A stretch of DNA of 64,000 nucleotides, taken from NCBI GenBank assembly GCA_038317095.1, contig JBBQBB010000008.1, positions 9,422 through 73,421 of the forward strand, given 5' to 3'. Source of the DNA: JAGXTF01 sp038317095 (GTDB lineage Bacteria > Bacteroidota > Bacteroidia > NS11-12g > UBA955). The stretch's first letter is position 1, and every line of letters starts with the position of its first letter. Of this stretch, positions 25,146-33,533 are shown in pieces. The notes under the pieces are model-generated. The model worked only from the letters and a program-made list of their open reading frames with translations, did not search any database and was not told the origin of the DNA. Position numbers and translations under genes: made by a program.

Positions 25146-26072
25146 ATGAGAACCGTGAAGGTATTTTTGGCAATTATTGCGTTTAGCGCATCACATTTGG
25201 CGGAAGCCCAATTTAAAGGCTTCAAAGGCAAACCCATTGAATTTGGATTTACCATAGGCGCATCCAACTACATTGGCGAACTTTCCAAGCCAGTTGCATT
25301 GCAAGAAACCCATCCTATGGGTGGCTTAATTTGTAGGTTTAATTTCAATGAATTTTTCACCATTCGCGGAACAGCGGTTTTCGGCAGAATCAGTGGCAAG
25401 GATGCAAATTATTCAAGTGATGCTTACCGCAACCGAAGAAACTTAAGCTTTCGTTCTGACTTGGTAGAATTTAGCGGTACCATTGAGTACAATATTTTGG
25501 GGTACCAAGAAACCCAACGATACAATCCAGCTACACCTTATTTATTCGCAGGTCTGGGTGTTTTCAAATACAACCCGCTGGCAAAATTTATTTACCACCC
25601 GGAAGCTGATTTGGCCAATGACCCATCTGGCGCTACCCCAGTGCACCCAGCCATATTGAAACAATTCGATGGACAATGGATTGAATTGCAACCTTTGGGG
25701 ACTGAAGGACAGGAAACTACAAAATACAACGACCGCAAACGGTACGCACTAACGCAACTTTGCATTCCCTTTGGTGTTGGATATAAAAAACAATTCAATG
25801 ATGTTTGGGCCTGGGGCACTGAACTTGGCATTAGAAAAACATTTACAGACTACCTAGACGATGTGAGCAAAGATTATGTGGATGAGCAAATTGTGGGTGG
25901 AAATAATGGATTTTTAGCGGCTGCATTGAAGGATAGAGCTGCCGAAAAAGGATATAAGAAATTCGACAACGGCGACCCACGTGGAAGTGCCGGTAGCGAT
26001 TGGTATTTTTTCTTAAACTTCACCATAACCCGCAAAATCACAGGAGGTAAACAAGTTTGCTTCCAATTTTAA
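25146..26072 (+). CDS. DUF6089 outer-membrane beta-barrel protein
   Basis: A 308-residue protein with a signal peptide (MRTVKVFLAIIAFSASHLAEA, cut before Gln) followed by beta-strand-rich sequence: GFTIGASNYIGEL, a polypeptide rich in aromatic-alternating strands, and the segment WGTELGIRKTFTDYLDDVS near residue 230. This matches the DUF6089 family found upstream of uppS-bamA in Bacteroidota. The start at 25146 is chosen because it is the first start after the TATATTTG box that gives a clean signal peptide. A paralogue follows after nine bases. Function is unknown; an outer-membrane porin-like role is inferred. Confidence 0.8.
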   Translation: MRTVKVFLAIIAFSASHLAEAQFKGFKGKPIEFGFTIGASNYIGELSKPVALQETHPMGGLICRFNFNEFFTIRGTAVFGRISGKDANYSSDAYRNRRNLSFRSDLVEFSGTIEYNILGYQETQRYNPATPYLFAGLGVFKYNPLAKFIYHPEADLANDPSGATPVHPAILKQFDGQWIELQPLGTEGQETTKYNDRKRYALTQLCIPFGVGYKKQFNDVWAWGTELGIRKTFTDYLDDVSKDYVDEQIVGGNNGFLAAALKDRAAEKGYKKFDNGDPRGSAGSDWYFFLNFTITRKITGGKQVCFQF

Positions 26073-26081
26073 ACTTTTACA

Positions 26082-26903
26082 ATTAAATCTCGTTTATTCA
26101 TATTTTTTCTGATTGCGCTTATGGCAATCCAATCTGCAACGGCCCAAAAATATTTTACCGGACGCAATGAATTGGGTTGGACTTTTGGCGCCAGCAACTA
26201 TTCTGGAGACTTAAGCCATGGGGCGAACATGGACCAATACCACATTTCTGGTGGGGTTTATTTCAAACGAAATTGGTCGAGTTATTTCACAAACAGACTG
26301 CAAGTAAGTTACCTAAAAATTTCGGGCACAGATGTTGGAAACCGGTCCTATTCGGCCCGCAATCTGTCCTTCCAAACTTCTATTTACGAATTTTCTGATA
26401 TGGTTGAATTCAATTTTCAAAAATTTGGAATGAATTATAACGACAACCAGTGGACCCCTTATTTTTTTTCTGGTTTAGCGCTTTTTATGTTCGACCCAGC
26501 ACGGTTAGAAAATACCGATATCCACTTGCGGAATTTAAAAACCGAAGGCCAAAAAAGAGGTTATAGTCTATTGCAGCCTTCTGTGCCAATTGGATTCGGA
26601 ATAAAAACAACGGCTAAGCCAAAAAAAAACCACGGGATTTGGGTCTTAGGTATAGAAGGGTATTGGCGAAAAACTTTTACAGATTATTTGGATGATGTGA
26701 ATGGCAATTATCCATCTTACAAAGCCACCGTCGACAAACAAGGCCAGGGTGCAGCTGACTATAGCCATGCCCAAGTTTTGAATGGTGGCGCGCCTTATAG
26801 CCCAGGCACTATGCGTGGAGATAAACATTTAAAAGACTGGTACTATTTTGTGGGATTCACATTGGCCTTTCGTTTTCCAGGAAAAGTTTGTCCAGCCATG
26901 TAA
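26082..26903 (+). CDS. DUF6089 outer-membrane beta-barrel protein, paralogue with unusual start
   Basis: A second DUF6089 barrel, sharing with its neighbour the segments GWTFGASNYSGDL and GIEGYWRKTFTDYLDDVNG. The first ATG (26121) would leave a truncated leader (MAIQSATA). Reading the same frame upstream gives IKSRLFIFFLIALMAIQSAT before Ala-Gln, a complete signal peptide, beginning with an ATT codon at 26082 nine bases after the preceding stop; no ATG, GTG or TTG is available in between. I therefore propose ATT initiation or a substituted ATG. If only ATG is allowed, the gene is 26121-26903. The paralogues probably arose by tandem duplication and are transcribed together. Confidence 0.75.
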   Translation: MKSRLFIFFLIALMAIQSATAQKYFTGRNELGWTFGASNYSGDLSHGANMDQYHISGGVYFKRNWSSYFTNRLQVSYLKISGTDVGNRSYSARNLSFQTSIYEFSDMVEFNFQKFGMNYNDNQWTPYFFSGLALFMFDPARLENTDIHLRNLKTEGQKRGYSLLQPSVPIGFGIKTTAKPKKNHGIWVLGIEGYWRKTFTDYLDDVNGNYPSYKATVDKQGQGAADYSHAQVLNGGAPYSPGTMRGDKHLKDWYYFVGFTLAFRFPGKVCPAM

Positions 26904-26973
26904 TCCAACAGTTATTTTAGGCAAATTGGCGAATATTTCCTTTATTTTTCAGGGTTTTCAGTCATTTGGTGCT

Positions 26974-26981
26974 TAAATTTG
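26974..26981 (+). promoter_or_regulatory. -7 promoter box of uppS
   Basis: TAAATTTG matches TAnnTTTG. It overlaps the TTG at 26979, which therefore cannot be the start codon, and lies 15 bases before the GTG at 26997. Confidence 0.55.
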
Positions 26982-26996
26982 CCCCACTCTTTTTAC

Positions 26997-27758
26997 GTGG
27001 TTCGAAAATCTGAAACTATAACCCAAATTAACAAGGATCGCATTCCGCAGCATGTCGCTATTATTATGGACGGCAATGGGCGATGGGCGAAAAAAATGGG
27101 GCACATTCGGCTTTTTGGGCACAGAAAAGGAGTTAAAACCGTCCGCGAAATTGTAGAAGCCGCCACAGAAATTGGTGTTAAATATCTTACCCTGTATGCA
27201 TTCTCTACCGAAAATTGGAATAGACCGCAATCCGAAGTCAATGGCCTTATGGAACTATTGGTTGAAACCATTAAAGAAGAGACCAATACCCTAATAGAAA
27301 AAGGCATTCGACTAAGAATCATTGGCAACCGAAAGCAATTGCCTGCAAAATGTAACAAACAACTGGATGAAACCGTAGAAGCAACAAAACACGGTGATAA
27401 AACTACTTTGATTTTAGCGCTTAGTTATAGTGGAAGATGGGATATTATTGAAGCCGTGAAAAAAATTGCTATTGACGTGAAAAATGGTGTCATTAACCCA
27501 GAAGAAATTAACGAAACCCATCTCAACTTGGCATTAAATACCGGCGAATATCCCAATCCAGATTTGCTTATAAGAACCAGCGGTGAACAACGTATCAGCA
27601 ATTTCTTGCTTTGGGAAATTGCCTATTCAGAAATCCATTTTACCGATGTTTTATGGCCCGATTTTTCTAAACAGGACTTTTATACTGCCATTCTAGATTA
27701 CCAAAACCGCGAAAGAAGATTTGGTAAAACCAGTGAACAAATATTAACAACCCAATGA
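26997..27758 (+). CDS. uppS: isoprenyl (undecaprenyl diphosphate) synthase
   Basis: UppS extends farnesyl diphosphate with isopentenyl units in cis configuration to make the C55 carrier for peptidoglycan and O-antigen. The 253-residue protein shows the catalytic MDGNGRWA (Asp25), the LYAFSTENW segment at about residues 66-74 and the C-terminal RTSGEQRISNFLLWE. The first ORF start (TTG, 26979) lies within a promoter box, and the next suitable codon is GTG at 26997, giving MVRKSETITQINKDRIPQH, the usual N-terminal length. The end overlaps bamA by four bases (ATGA). Confidence 0.95.
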   Translation: MVRKSETITQINKDRIPQHVAIIMDGNGRWAKKMGHIRLFGHRKGVKTVREIVEAATEIGVKYLTLYAFSTENWNRPQSEVNGLMELLVETIKEETNTLIEKGIRLRIIGNRKQLPAKCNKQLDETVEATKHGDKTTLILALSYSGRWDIIEAVKKIAIDVKNGVINPEEINETHLNLALNTGEYPNPDLLIRTSGEQRISNFLLWEIAYSEIHFTDVLWPDFSKQDFYTAILDYQNRERRFGKTSEQILTTQ

Positions 27759-30304
27759 AATTTATTTTTAAAACCTTCTTATTCTGTTTAGTTCTATCAT
27801 TGGCAAAAGGCTTACATGCTGAAAAAAACACGCTAGACACTGGCAGATATTATACCCTTTTCGAATATAATTTTGTGGATCCTGCATCTTATAAAATTAA
27901 GAATATACAAGTGGAAGAAGCCAATAACAAACCCATTTCAAAATCTGTTATTGTCATTTATTCGGGGCTATCCATTGGGCAAACCATCCGCATTCCAGGC
28001 AGCGAATTGCCAAAAGCCATTGAAAATGTTTGGGCCCTAAATTATTATTCAGATGTTCAAGTTTTTATCAAACAAACTGCAGAAAAAGAAGTGATTTTGA
28101 ATTTTGTAGTAAAAGAACAACCCCGTTTGTCTCGCTACAAATTTTGGAATGTTACCAATGGCCAAGCCAAATCTTTAAAGGACGAATGCGGCCTTAAAAA
28201 AGGAATTTATATAACGCCAAACTTGGTAAACAGAACCAAAAATAGGATTTTAAAATACTTTTGGGATAAAGGTTATTACTCAGCAACTGTGAGCATAAAA
28301 AGACCTGCGGATACTTTGGCTGGTTATGAAAAATTCGACATTTACATAAACAAAGGGCCAAAGGTTAAAGTATATGATTTTGATTTTAATGGCAATGCCA
28401 ATATAACCGATGCTGAATTGCGAAAAATTATTAAAAAACCAAAACGAAGGTACCAAAAAATTAATATTTTCGCTTCTAGTAAATTTATCGCTGATAAATT
28501 TGAAGAACAAAAAACAAATATAGTTTCAAAATATCTAAGCAAAGGTTTTAGAGATGCCAGAATTCTTAGCGACAGTATTAGCATTGTAAAACCGGGATTA
28601 ATTACGGTGCATTTAAATATATACGAAGGTAAAAAATATTATTTCCGCAACGTGATTTGGAAAGGAAATATAAAATTTAGAACTACACTTTTAGATACAT
28701 TGTTGGGTGTGAAAAAGGGCGATGTTTTTAACCAATCTATTTTGGATGAGAAACTTTACACCAATCCATCTGGCTATGATGTTACCAGTTTGTATATGGA
28801 TGATGGCTATTTGTTTTTTCAAATGCAAACTGTTGAATCCGGAATATACAGTGACAGTATCGATTTAGAAATTCGCATCAGCGAAGGACCGCAAGCTAGG
28901 GTAGGCAATGTATCATGGACAGGCAATACCAAAACAAACGATAGGGTTATTTTACGCGAATTGCGAACCAAACCGGGTGATATCTTTAGCCGCGCCGAAA
29001 TACAAAGAACCATGCGCGATTTGGCGGCCATTGGCTTGTTTAATCCTGCAGAAATGAATGTAAACCCCAAACCCAATCCATCAGATGGTACCGTAGATAT
29101 CGAATACAAATTGGTGGAAAAACCCAGCGACCAAATTGAACTTTCTGGCGGTTGGGGTGGCTCTGGTTTAAACAGAACACCCACATTATTAGGCACTGCT
29201 GGCGTATCTTTAAATAATTTTAGTACACGTAAATTGTTTAAACCCAAATTGTGGAATCCTGTGCCAACAGGTGACGGTCAAAAATTGTCTGTACGCGCCA
29301 ATAGCAATGGTTCTAGTTACCAGGGCTATACCTTTTCGTTTACTGAACCTTGGTTGGGTGGTAAAAAACCAAACTCCCTTTCTATCAGTTTAAACCATAC
29401 GGTAAATGCATTTGATTTTCTTCCCAAAACCAATCCAGATAGAAAGGTTTTCTTTTCTACCAGCGCCATGATTTCTTTGGGTAAAAGATTAAAATGGCCC
29501 GATGACTTTTTTAGCATTCAAAATGCCATCAGTTTGCAACAATATAATATACAAAATTTAACCGGGGGTATTTATGGTTTCCCTTCAGGATTTGAAGGCA
29601 AGGCCTACAATTTTAGTTTCGAATCGGTGATTTCCAGAAACTCTATTAGTGACAATATTTATCCCATGTCGGGTAGTTCTTTTACAGCCACATTGTCTGC
29701 CACACCGCCTTATTCCTTAATCGGTAACAAAAATTTTAAAGATGCCTCTCCCATTGAAAAATACAAATGGACCGAGTATTATAAAATCAAATTCGATGCA
29801 GAATGGTATACCACTTTGTACAAGAAATTGGTTTTCATGACCAAAGCACGATTTGGTTTTTTAAATTATTACAACAAAGACATTGGCCAAACCTTCTTTG
29901 GTAGATACCAAGTTGGGGGCAGTGGAATTTTTGGTTTTAACTTGGCAGCAACTGAAATAATTAGCCAAAGAGGTTATGAGAATTATACGATTTCACAAAC
30001 AGCCATGAATAGCGAATCGGGTGCGCCAATTTTCAATAAATTTACCGCAGAATTGCGCTATGCCATAACCCAAGGCCAAACTGCAACAGTTTATTGCTTG
30101 GCATTTGCCGAGGCAGGCGATGCCTGGAGAAACATGAAGAATTACAATCCATTTCAGCTTAAGCGCAGTGCCGGTGTAGGCGTTAGGTTGTTTATGCCTA
30201 TGTTTGGTCTTATTGGTTTAGATTGGGCATATGGCTTCGATTGGAAAAATACCCGTAGCAGCAAACCCGGACAAATTCACTTCTTTATTGGACAGCAGTT
30301 CTAA
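27755..30304 (+). CDS. bamA: outer-membrane protein assembly factor BamA
   Basis: BamA inserts beta-barrel proteins into the outer membrane. The 849-residue protein has a signal peptide (about 1-22), a series of POTRA domains (about 45-450; the segments VKGDVFNQSILDEK and TKPGDIFSRAEIQRTMRDL mark POTRA-type helices), and a C-terminal Omp85 barrel beginning near VEKPSDQIELSGGWGG, ending in a phenylalanine. Conserved barrel elements include YENYTISQT and VGVRLFMP. The ATGA overlap with uppS indicates coupled translation, the usual Bacteroidota arrangement. An OmpH/Skp chaperone gene often follows; here a hairpin repeat follows instead. Confidence 0.95.
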   Translation: MKFIFKTFLFCLVLSLAKGLHAEKNTLDTGRYYTLFEYNFVDPASYKIKNIQVEEANNKPISKSVIVIYSGLSIGQTIRIPGSELPKAIENVWALNYYSDVQVFIKQTAEKEVILNFVVKEQPRLSRYKFWNVTNGQAKSLKDECGLKKGIYITPNLVNRTKNRILKYFWDKGYYSATVSIKRPADTLAGYEKFDIYINKGPKVKVYDFDFNGNANITDAELRKIIKKPKRRYQKINIFASSKFIADKFEEQKTNIVSKYLSKGFRDARILSDSISIVKPGLITVHLNIYEGKKYYFRNVIWKGNIKFRTTLLDTLLGVKKGDVFNQSILDEKLYTNPSGYDVTSLYMDDGYLFFQMQTVESGIYSDSIDLEIRISEGPQARVGNVSWTGNTKTNDRVILRELRTKPGDIFSRAEIQRTMRDLAAIGLFNPAEMNVNPKPNPSDGTVDIEYKLVEKPSDQIELSGGWGGSGLNRTPTLLGTAGVSLNNFSTRKLFKPKLWNPVPTGDGQKLSVRANSNGSSYQGYTFSFTEPWLGGKKPNSLSISLNHTVNAFDFLPKTNPDRKVFFSTSAMISLGKRLKWPDDFFSIQNAISLQQYNIQNLTGGIYGFPSGFEGKAYNFSFESVISRNSISDNIYPMSGSSFTATLSATPPYSLIGNKNFKDASPIEKYKWTEYYKIKFDAEWYTTLYKKLVFMTKARFGFLNYYNKDIGQTFFGRYQVGGSGIFGFNLAATEIISQRGYENYTISQTAMNSESGAPIFNKFTAELRYAITQGQTATVYCLAFAEAGDAWRNMKNYNPFQLKRSAGVGVRLFMPMFGLIGLDWAYGFDWKNTRSSKPGQIHFFIGQQF

Positions 30305-30347
30305 CAAGCTCTTGGCAAGCCCCAAAAGGGGTTACTTAGAGCTTGTT
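30303..30347. repeat. Long hairpin directly after bamA
   Basis: AACAAGCTCT (30303-30312) and AGAGCTTGTT (30338-30347) are perfect 10-base inverted arms; inside them CCCC-AAAA-GGGG forms a further stem. The left arm overlaps the bamA stop codon. No T-run follows, so it is not a typical intrinsic terminator; it may stabilise the 3' end or be part of a repeat element. Confidence 0.7.
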
Positions 30348-30454
30348 AATCCACGACCGCAGCGTCGGGATTCATTCAGCTTTGACAAATGCATTATCTT
30401 GGCAAGCCCCAAAAGGGGTTGCTTAGAGCTTGTTAATCCACGACCGCAGCGTCG
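30311..30454. repeat. Tandem 57-base repeat with 87-base period
   Basis: The 57-base unit at 30311-30367 recurs at 30398-30454 with one difference (A at 30334, G at 30421). Each unit holds the CCCC-AAAA-GGGG hairpin, an AGAGCTTGTT arm, and CGACCGCAGCGTCG with paired CGAC/GTCG ends. The second unit lacks the left AACAAGCTCT arm. Apparent peptides in this stretch are only the translated repeat. The rest of the 365-base gap holds no gene that I can support. Confidence 0.8.
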
Positions 30455-30639
30455 CATAGGCTTCAATCAAAACCAGAGATTAAATTGTTGAAAGCCTTTT
30501 TGGCACTGACTCGGCTGCGTGTTTCATAACTAAATCTATACTCAAGTTCTCTTTTGTTTTTTAAATTTACGGATTCTGTTTTACTATTTTATACGCACCA
30601 ATGGATAAATAACTTTCAAATTTACCTTTTCGATTGAAT

Positions 30640-30670
30640 AAAAAAGACCGAAATTTTCGGTCTTTTTTTT
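30640..30670. terminator. Bidirectional terminator
   Basis: GACCGAAA and TTTCGGTC (30646-30662) form an almost perfect palindrome with A6 before it and T8 after it, so it can terminate in both directions. It lies at the 3' end of the minus-strand gene ending at 30669. Confidence 0.8.
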
Positions 30671-31124
30671 ATGTATAAAACGCGGAATAATGCCTTTCAA
30701 CAATATTTGTAAAAAATAAAATATTCTGCGGAAATACATTCTGGAAATGCAATCCTAAACACCCAATATAATTTACTTTTATTGAAAACTTTTTAGGTGC
30801 TTTTTCATTGGTAAGCCACGGATAAAGCAAACCGGCAAAGCATTCAATGGTTTCTCCTGGAGCCAATGTTCCATGTATTTCTGAAAAAAGACTGCTTTCG
30901 TTCCAAATAGAAAAACTAAGTCCTTCTAATAGAACAGGCAATTGGATATTGAGTTCTAATTGGATATTTTTTACGGGTTTTTTTCCGCAATTCTTTAGTA
31001 CAAAATACAACTCCCCGTTGTGATATCTTAGATTAAAAACAACGCTATTGCCCCTAAGTGTTAAAACTTTTCGTTTGGGCAATGTTGTCCTATTTGCAGA
31101 TTGTATTCTTTGACTGTCAGACAT
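30669..31124 (-). CDS. Unknown beta-rich protein paired with a tail-tube homologue
   Basis: A 151-residue protein that I do not recognise. It has no signal peptide or membrane helix. A basic N-terminal tail (about 1-22) is followed by alternating hydrophobic strands (VVFNLRYHNGELYFVLKN, VKNIQLELNIQLP), an LAPGETIECFAG turn and a C-terminal aromatic stretch. The pattern suggests an immunoglobulin-like or CARDB-like beta-sandwich. The start overlaps the end of the tail-tube gene by eight bases, and terminators bracket the two genes. A role as partner, cap or adaptor of the tube protein is inference from context only. Confidence 0.7.
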   Translation of the reverse strand: MSDSQRIQSANRTTLPKRKVLTLRGNSVVFNLRYHNGELYFVLKNCGKKPVKNIQLELNIQLPVLLEGLSFSIWNESSLFSEIHGTLAPGETIECFAGLLYPWLTNEKAPKKFSIKVNYIGCLGLHFQNVFPQNILFFTNIVERHYSAFYT

Positions 31125-31551
31125 TTTCTATAATCAAACCTTCATGCGCCAATTCGATACTTTCAATGGCAACCTCATTGCCAGTGGCATTTAAAACGGG
31201 TCCTACTAATTTAACAGGAAATGCGTTTCGCACTTTCCAGATTGTAACTGGTTCATGCTTCTCATTTAAAAGTTTAATTACTACATCCCTCCGTTCAACC
31301 TTGTTGTAGGAAATGGTATTTAACCAGGCATAAAATTCATTATCCCGTGGCACTATGCCGCGTTTTAATATTACGCTGGCATATTTATGCAATCCCGGCA
31401 TTTTACTTAAATGGAATTCTGGACTATTTCCTTCACGGTAAGCAATGGTTTCAACTTCGATATTTAAGCCTGAAACTTCTGTAAATCCGATTCTAGTTCC
31501 GCCCCATTCCACGATAAAATGAAAAACAGGCAAAGGATTTTGATTTGACAT
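31117..31551 (-). CDS. Phage tail tube (gp19)-like protein, orphan
   Basis: A 144-residue protein of the T4 gp19-like tail tube family, also found as the inner tube of extracellular contractile injection systems. Diagnostic parts are the N-terminal PVFHFIVEWGGTRIGFTEVSG, the YREGNSPEFHLSKMPG region, the ILKRGIVP strand and the WKVRNAFPVKLVGP segment that precedes the last strands. The length is normal and the sequence looks intact. No sheath, baseplate, spike or ATPase gene lies nearby. It has its own TAGATTTG promoter box and is co-transcribed with an unknown beta-rich protein. It may be a domesticated tube or a remnant. Confidence 0.85.
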   Translation of the reverse strand: MSNQNPLPVFHFIVEWGGTRIGFTEVSGLNIEVETIAYREGNSPEFHLSKMPGLHKYASVILKRGIVPRDNEFYAWLNTISYNKVERRDVVIKLLNEKHEPVTIWKVRNAFPVKLVGPVLNATGNEVAIESIELAHEGLIIENV

Positions 31552-31555
31552 AATA

Positions 31556-31563
31556 CAAATCTA
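31556..31563 (-). promoter_or_regulatory. -7 promoter box of the tail-tube unit
   Basis: Minus-strand TAGATTTG fits TAnnTTTG and lies four bases before the ATG at 31551. The box sits downstream of the rny terminator, so the unit is independently transcribed. Confidence 0.5.
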
Positions 31564-31577
31564 ACACAAAATGGGAC

Positions 31578-31604
31578 AAAAAAAAAGACCAACGTAGGTT
31601 GGTC
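31578..31604 (-). terminator. Terminator of rny
   Basis: On the minus strand GACCAAC and GTTGGTC form a seven-base stem around a four-base loop, followed by nine T (31586-31578). It lies 25 bases after the rny stop. Confidence 0.85.
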
Positions 31605-31629
31605 TTTTCATGTAATTTCTATTAAATAT

Positions 31630-33171
31630 TTATTTTGCTATTCCCACGCTGCGTTTTTCGCGGATCACTGTAATTTTCACTTGACCTGGGTATTTCATTT
31701 CAGTCATAATGCGGTTGCTCAATTCAAATGCCAATACGTCTGCTTGGTCATCCGTTGATTTTTCGGCACTCATTATAATACGCAACTCACGACCTGCTTG
31801 GATTGCAAAAGCCTTTTCCACTCCTGGATAACCCAAAGCCATATTTTCCATTTCTTTGATGCGCTGCACATAATGTTCATCGCCACGGCGGGCACCAGGC
31901 CTAGAGCCAGAAATGGCATCACAAGCTTGTACTACTGGTGCAATAAGGCAATTCATTTCAATCTCATCATGGTGGGCTCCAACTGCATTGATTACCTCTG
32001 GATGTTCTCCGTATTTTTCAACGAGTTTCATGCCCAACAAAGCGTGCGGTGTTTCTTCGTCAAAATCAGGGCATTTTCCAATGTCATGCAACAAACCCGC
32101 CCTTTTGGCCAGTTTCACATTCAATCCCATTTCAGCCGCCATAGTTGCGCACAAACGTGCAACTTCCCGGCTGTGCTTTAGCAAATTTTGACCATAAGAA
32201 CTGCGGAAACGCATACGACCCACATAACGAATCAATTCTGGATGCAAGCCTGTAATGCCAAGGTCCACAACGGTGCGTTCTCCCCATTCCACAACTTCCT
32301 CATCAATTTGCTTTTTCACCTTTTCCACCACTTCTTCAATGCGGGCTGGGTGAATACGGCCATCTTTAATCAACCTTTCCAAAGAAACCCTTGCTATTTC
32401 CCTACGGATAGGATCATAACAAGAAAGTACAATTGTTTCTGGGGTATCGTCAATCAATATTTCCACTCCCGTTGCAGCTTCAATGGCTTTTATGTTCCTT
32501 CCTTCACGACCAATGATTCTGCCTTTTACATCGTCATTTTCCAACGGGAAAGAGGTAACAGTATTGTCAATTGCCGTCTCCGCGGCGGTGCGCTGAATGG
32601 TCTGAAGAACAATTTTCTTAGCATCTTTCGTAGCGCTTAACTTCGCCTCTTCAATGATGTTTTTAGCTATTGTAAGACCTTCGTTATGCGAAGTATGGCG
32701 AATGTTTTCAAACATTTGTTCCTTCGCTTCCCCTGCAGTTAAACCCGCCACCTTTTCAAGTTGCTTTAGTTGTTGCTCCCGCACTTGGTCAACATCGCGT
32801 TGTTTGATCTTCAAACCTTCCGCTTGCGCGTCAAAACTTTGCTTTTGCTTCGCAAATTCACCGTCTCGCTGCTGCACATCCTTAAGTTTTGAGTCCAAGG
32901 ACTGCTCCTTTTGTTTGATGCGATTTTCGGAATTCACCAATTCCTGGCTGCGCTTGTTCACATCACGGTCGTGGTCTGAACGCATTTGCATAAATTTCTC
33001 TTTTGCTTCTAAAATTCTGTCTTTCTTAATGTTCTCACCTTGGGCCTTAGCCTCTTCAATGAGTGAATTGCGTTCCCTATCTAATTGCTTTTTGCGAAAC
33101 AATACAAACAACAAGTAACCAAGCAACAAACCAATGGCTGTGCCTGCAAGGATGTAAATAAAATTTTCCAT
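31630..33171 (-). CDS. rny: ribonuclease Y
   Basis: RNase Y is a membrane-anchored endoribonuclease that starts mRNA decay. The 513-residue protein has one N-terminal membrane helix (about 3-23), a long charged coiled coil (about 25-190), a KH domain with GREGRNIKAIEAATGVE at about 224-240, and an HD domain with LLHDIGK near residue 360. It is the last gene of the minus-strand pheT cluster, 68 bases after zapA, and is followed by a clear terminator. Domain order and length are standard. Confidence 0.96.
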   Translation of the reverse strand: MENFIYILAGTAIGLLLGYLLFVLFRKKQLDRERNSLIEEAKAQGENIKKDRILEAKEKFMQMRSDHDRDVNKRSQELVNSENRIKQKEQSLDSKLKDVQQRDGEFAKQKQSFDAQAEGLKIKQRDVDQVREQQLKQLEKVAGLTAGEAKEQMFENIRHTSHNEGLTIAKNIIEEAKLSATKDAKKIVLQTIQRTAAETAIDNTVTSFPLENDDVKGRIIGREGRNIKAIEAATGVEILIDDTPETIVLSCYDPIRREIARVSLERLIKDGRIHPARIEEVVEKVKKQIDEEVVEWGERTVVDLGITGLHPELIRYVGRMRFRSSYGQNLLKHSREVARLCATMAAEMGLNVKLAKRAGLLHDIGKCPDFDEETPHALLGMKLVEKYGEHPEVINAVGAHHDEIEMNCLIAPVVQACDAISGSRPGARRGDEHYVQRIKEMENMALGYPGVEKAFAIQAGRELRIIMSAEKSTDDQADVLAFELSNRIMTEMKYPGQVKITVIREKRSVGIAK

Positions 33172-33239
33172 TTCGTCTCTCTCTTTTTTAGGTTTTTTAA
33201 GAGGCGCTGAAGAAATACTTAAAGAATAAAAAGGAGGTT

Positions 33240-33527
33240 CTAAAACCCTTGCAACAAGTCTTCCAACTTGGTTAACTCTTCTTCTACATTGCCTTCTGTT
33301 AATTCTCCCGATCTGAGATTTCTAACCAAATCACCTGTAAAGTCAAGAGCAGCCCATGCAAGCCGGTCTATTGTTTCGCCAGTATTGAAAGACTTGAAGT
33401 CATCCATCCGCCGATTTATCATGCGTGCTGCCAGCCTTACAAATTCTTCGTCTTTGCGGGCAACTTTCAGCGGCATCATTCGATCCGCCACCATCACCCT
33501 TATTGGAATTTTTTCGTCTGGTTGCAC
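33240..33527 (-). CDS. zapA: cell division protein ZapA
   Basis: A 95-residue ZapA, which bundles FtsZ filaments at the division site. The N-terminal beta segment IPIRVMVADRMMPLKVA and the following helix with FVRLAARMINRRM fit the family; the remainder is the dimerising helix. It lies six bases after a small coiled-coil gene and upstream of rny, the usual Bacteroidota order after pheT. The start codon is the ATG at 33527; no alternative fits better. Confidence 0.88.
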   Translation of the reverse strand: MQPDEKIPIRVMVADRMMPLKVARKDEEFVRLAARMINRRMDDFKSFNTGETIDRLAWAALDFTGDLVRNLRSGELTEGNVEEELTKLEDLLQGF

Positions 33528-33533
33528 TTTTCC

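Noticed and set aside
30231..30491. An 86-residue plus-strand reading frame with a repeated LASPKRG...NPRPQRR peptide
   Set aside because: It starts inside bamA in another frame and its repeats are the translated 57-base DNA repeat, so it is not a gene.
33172..33239. Possible 6S RNA between zapA and rny, as seen next to zapA in other phyla
   Set aside because: The gap is only 68 bases, too short for 6S RNA, and shows no matching stem.
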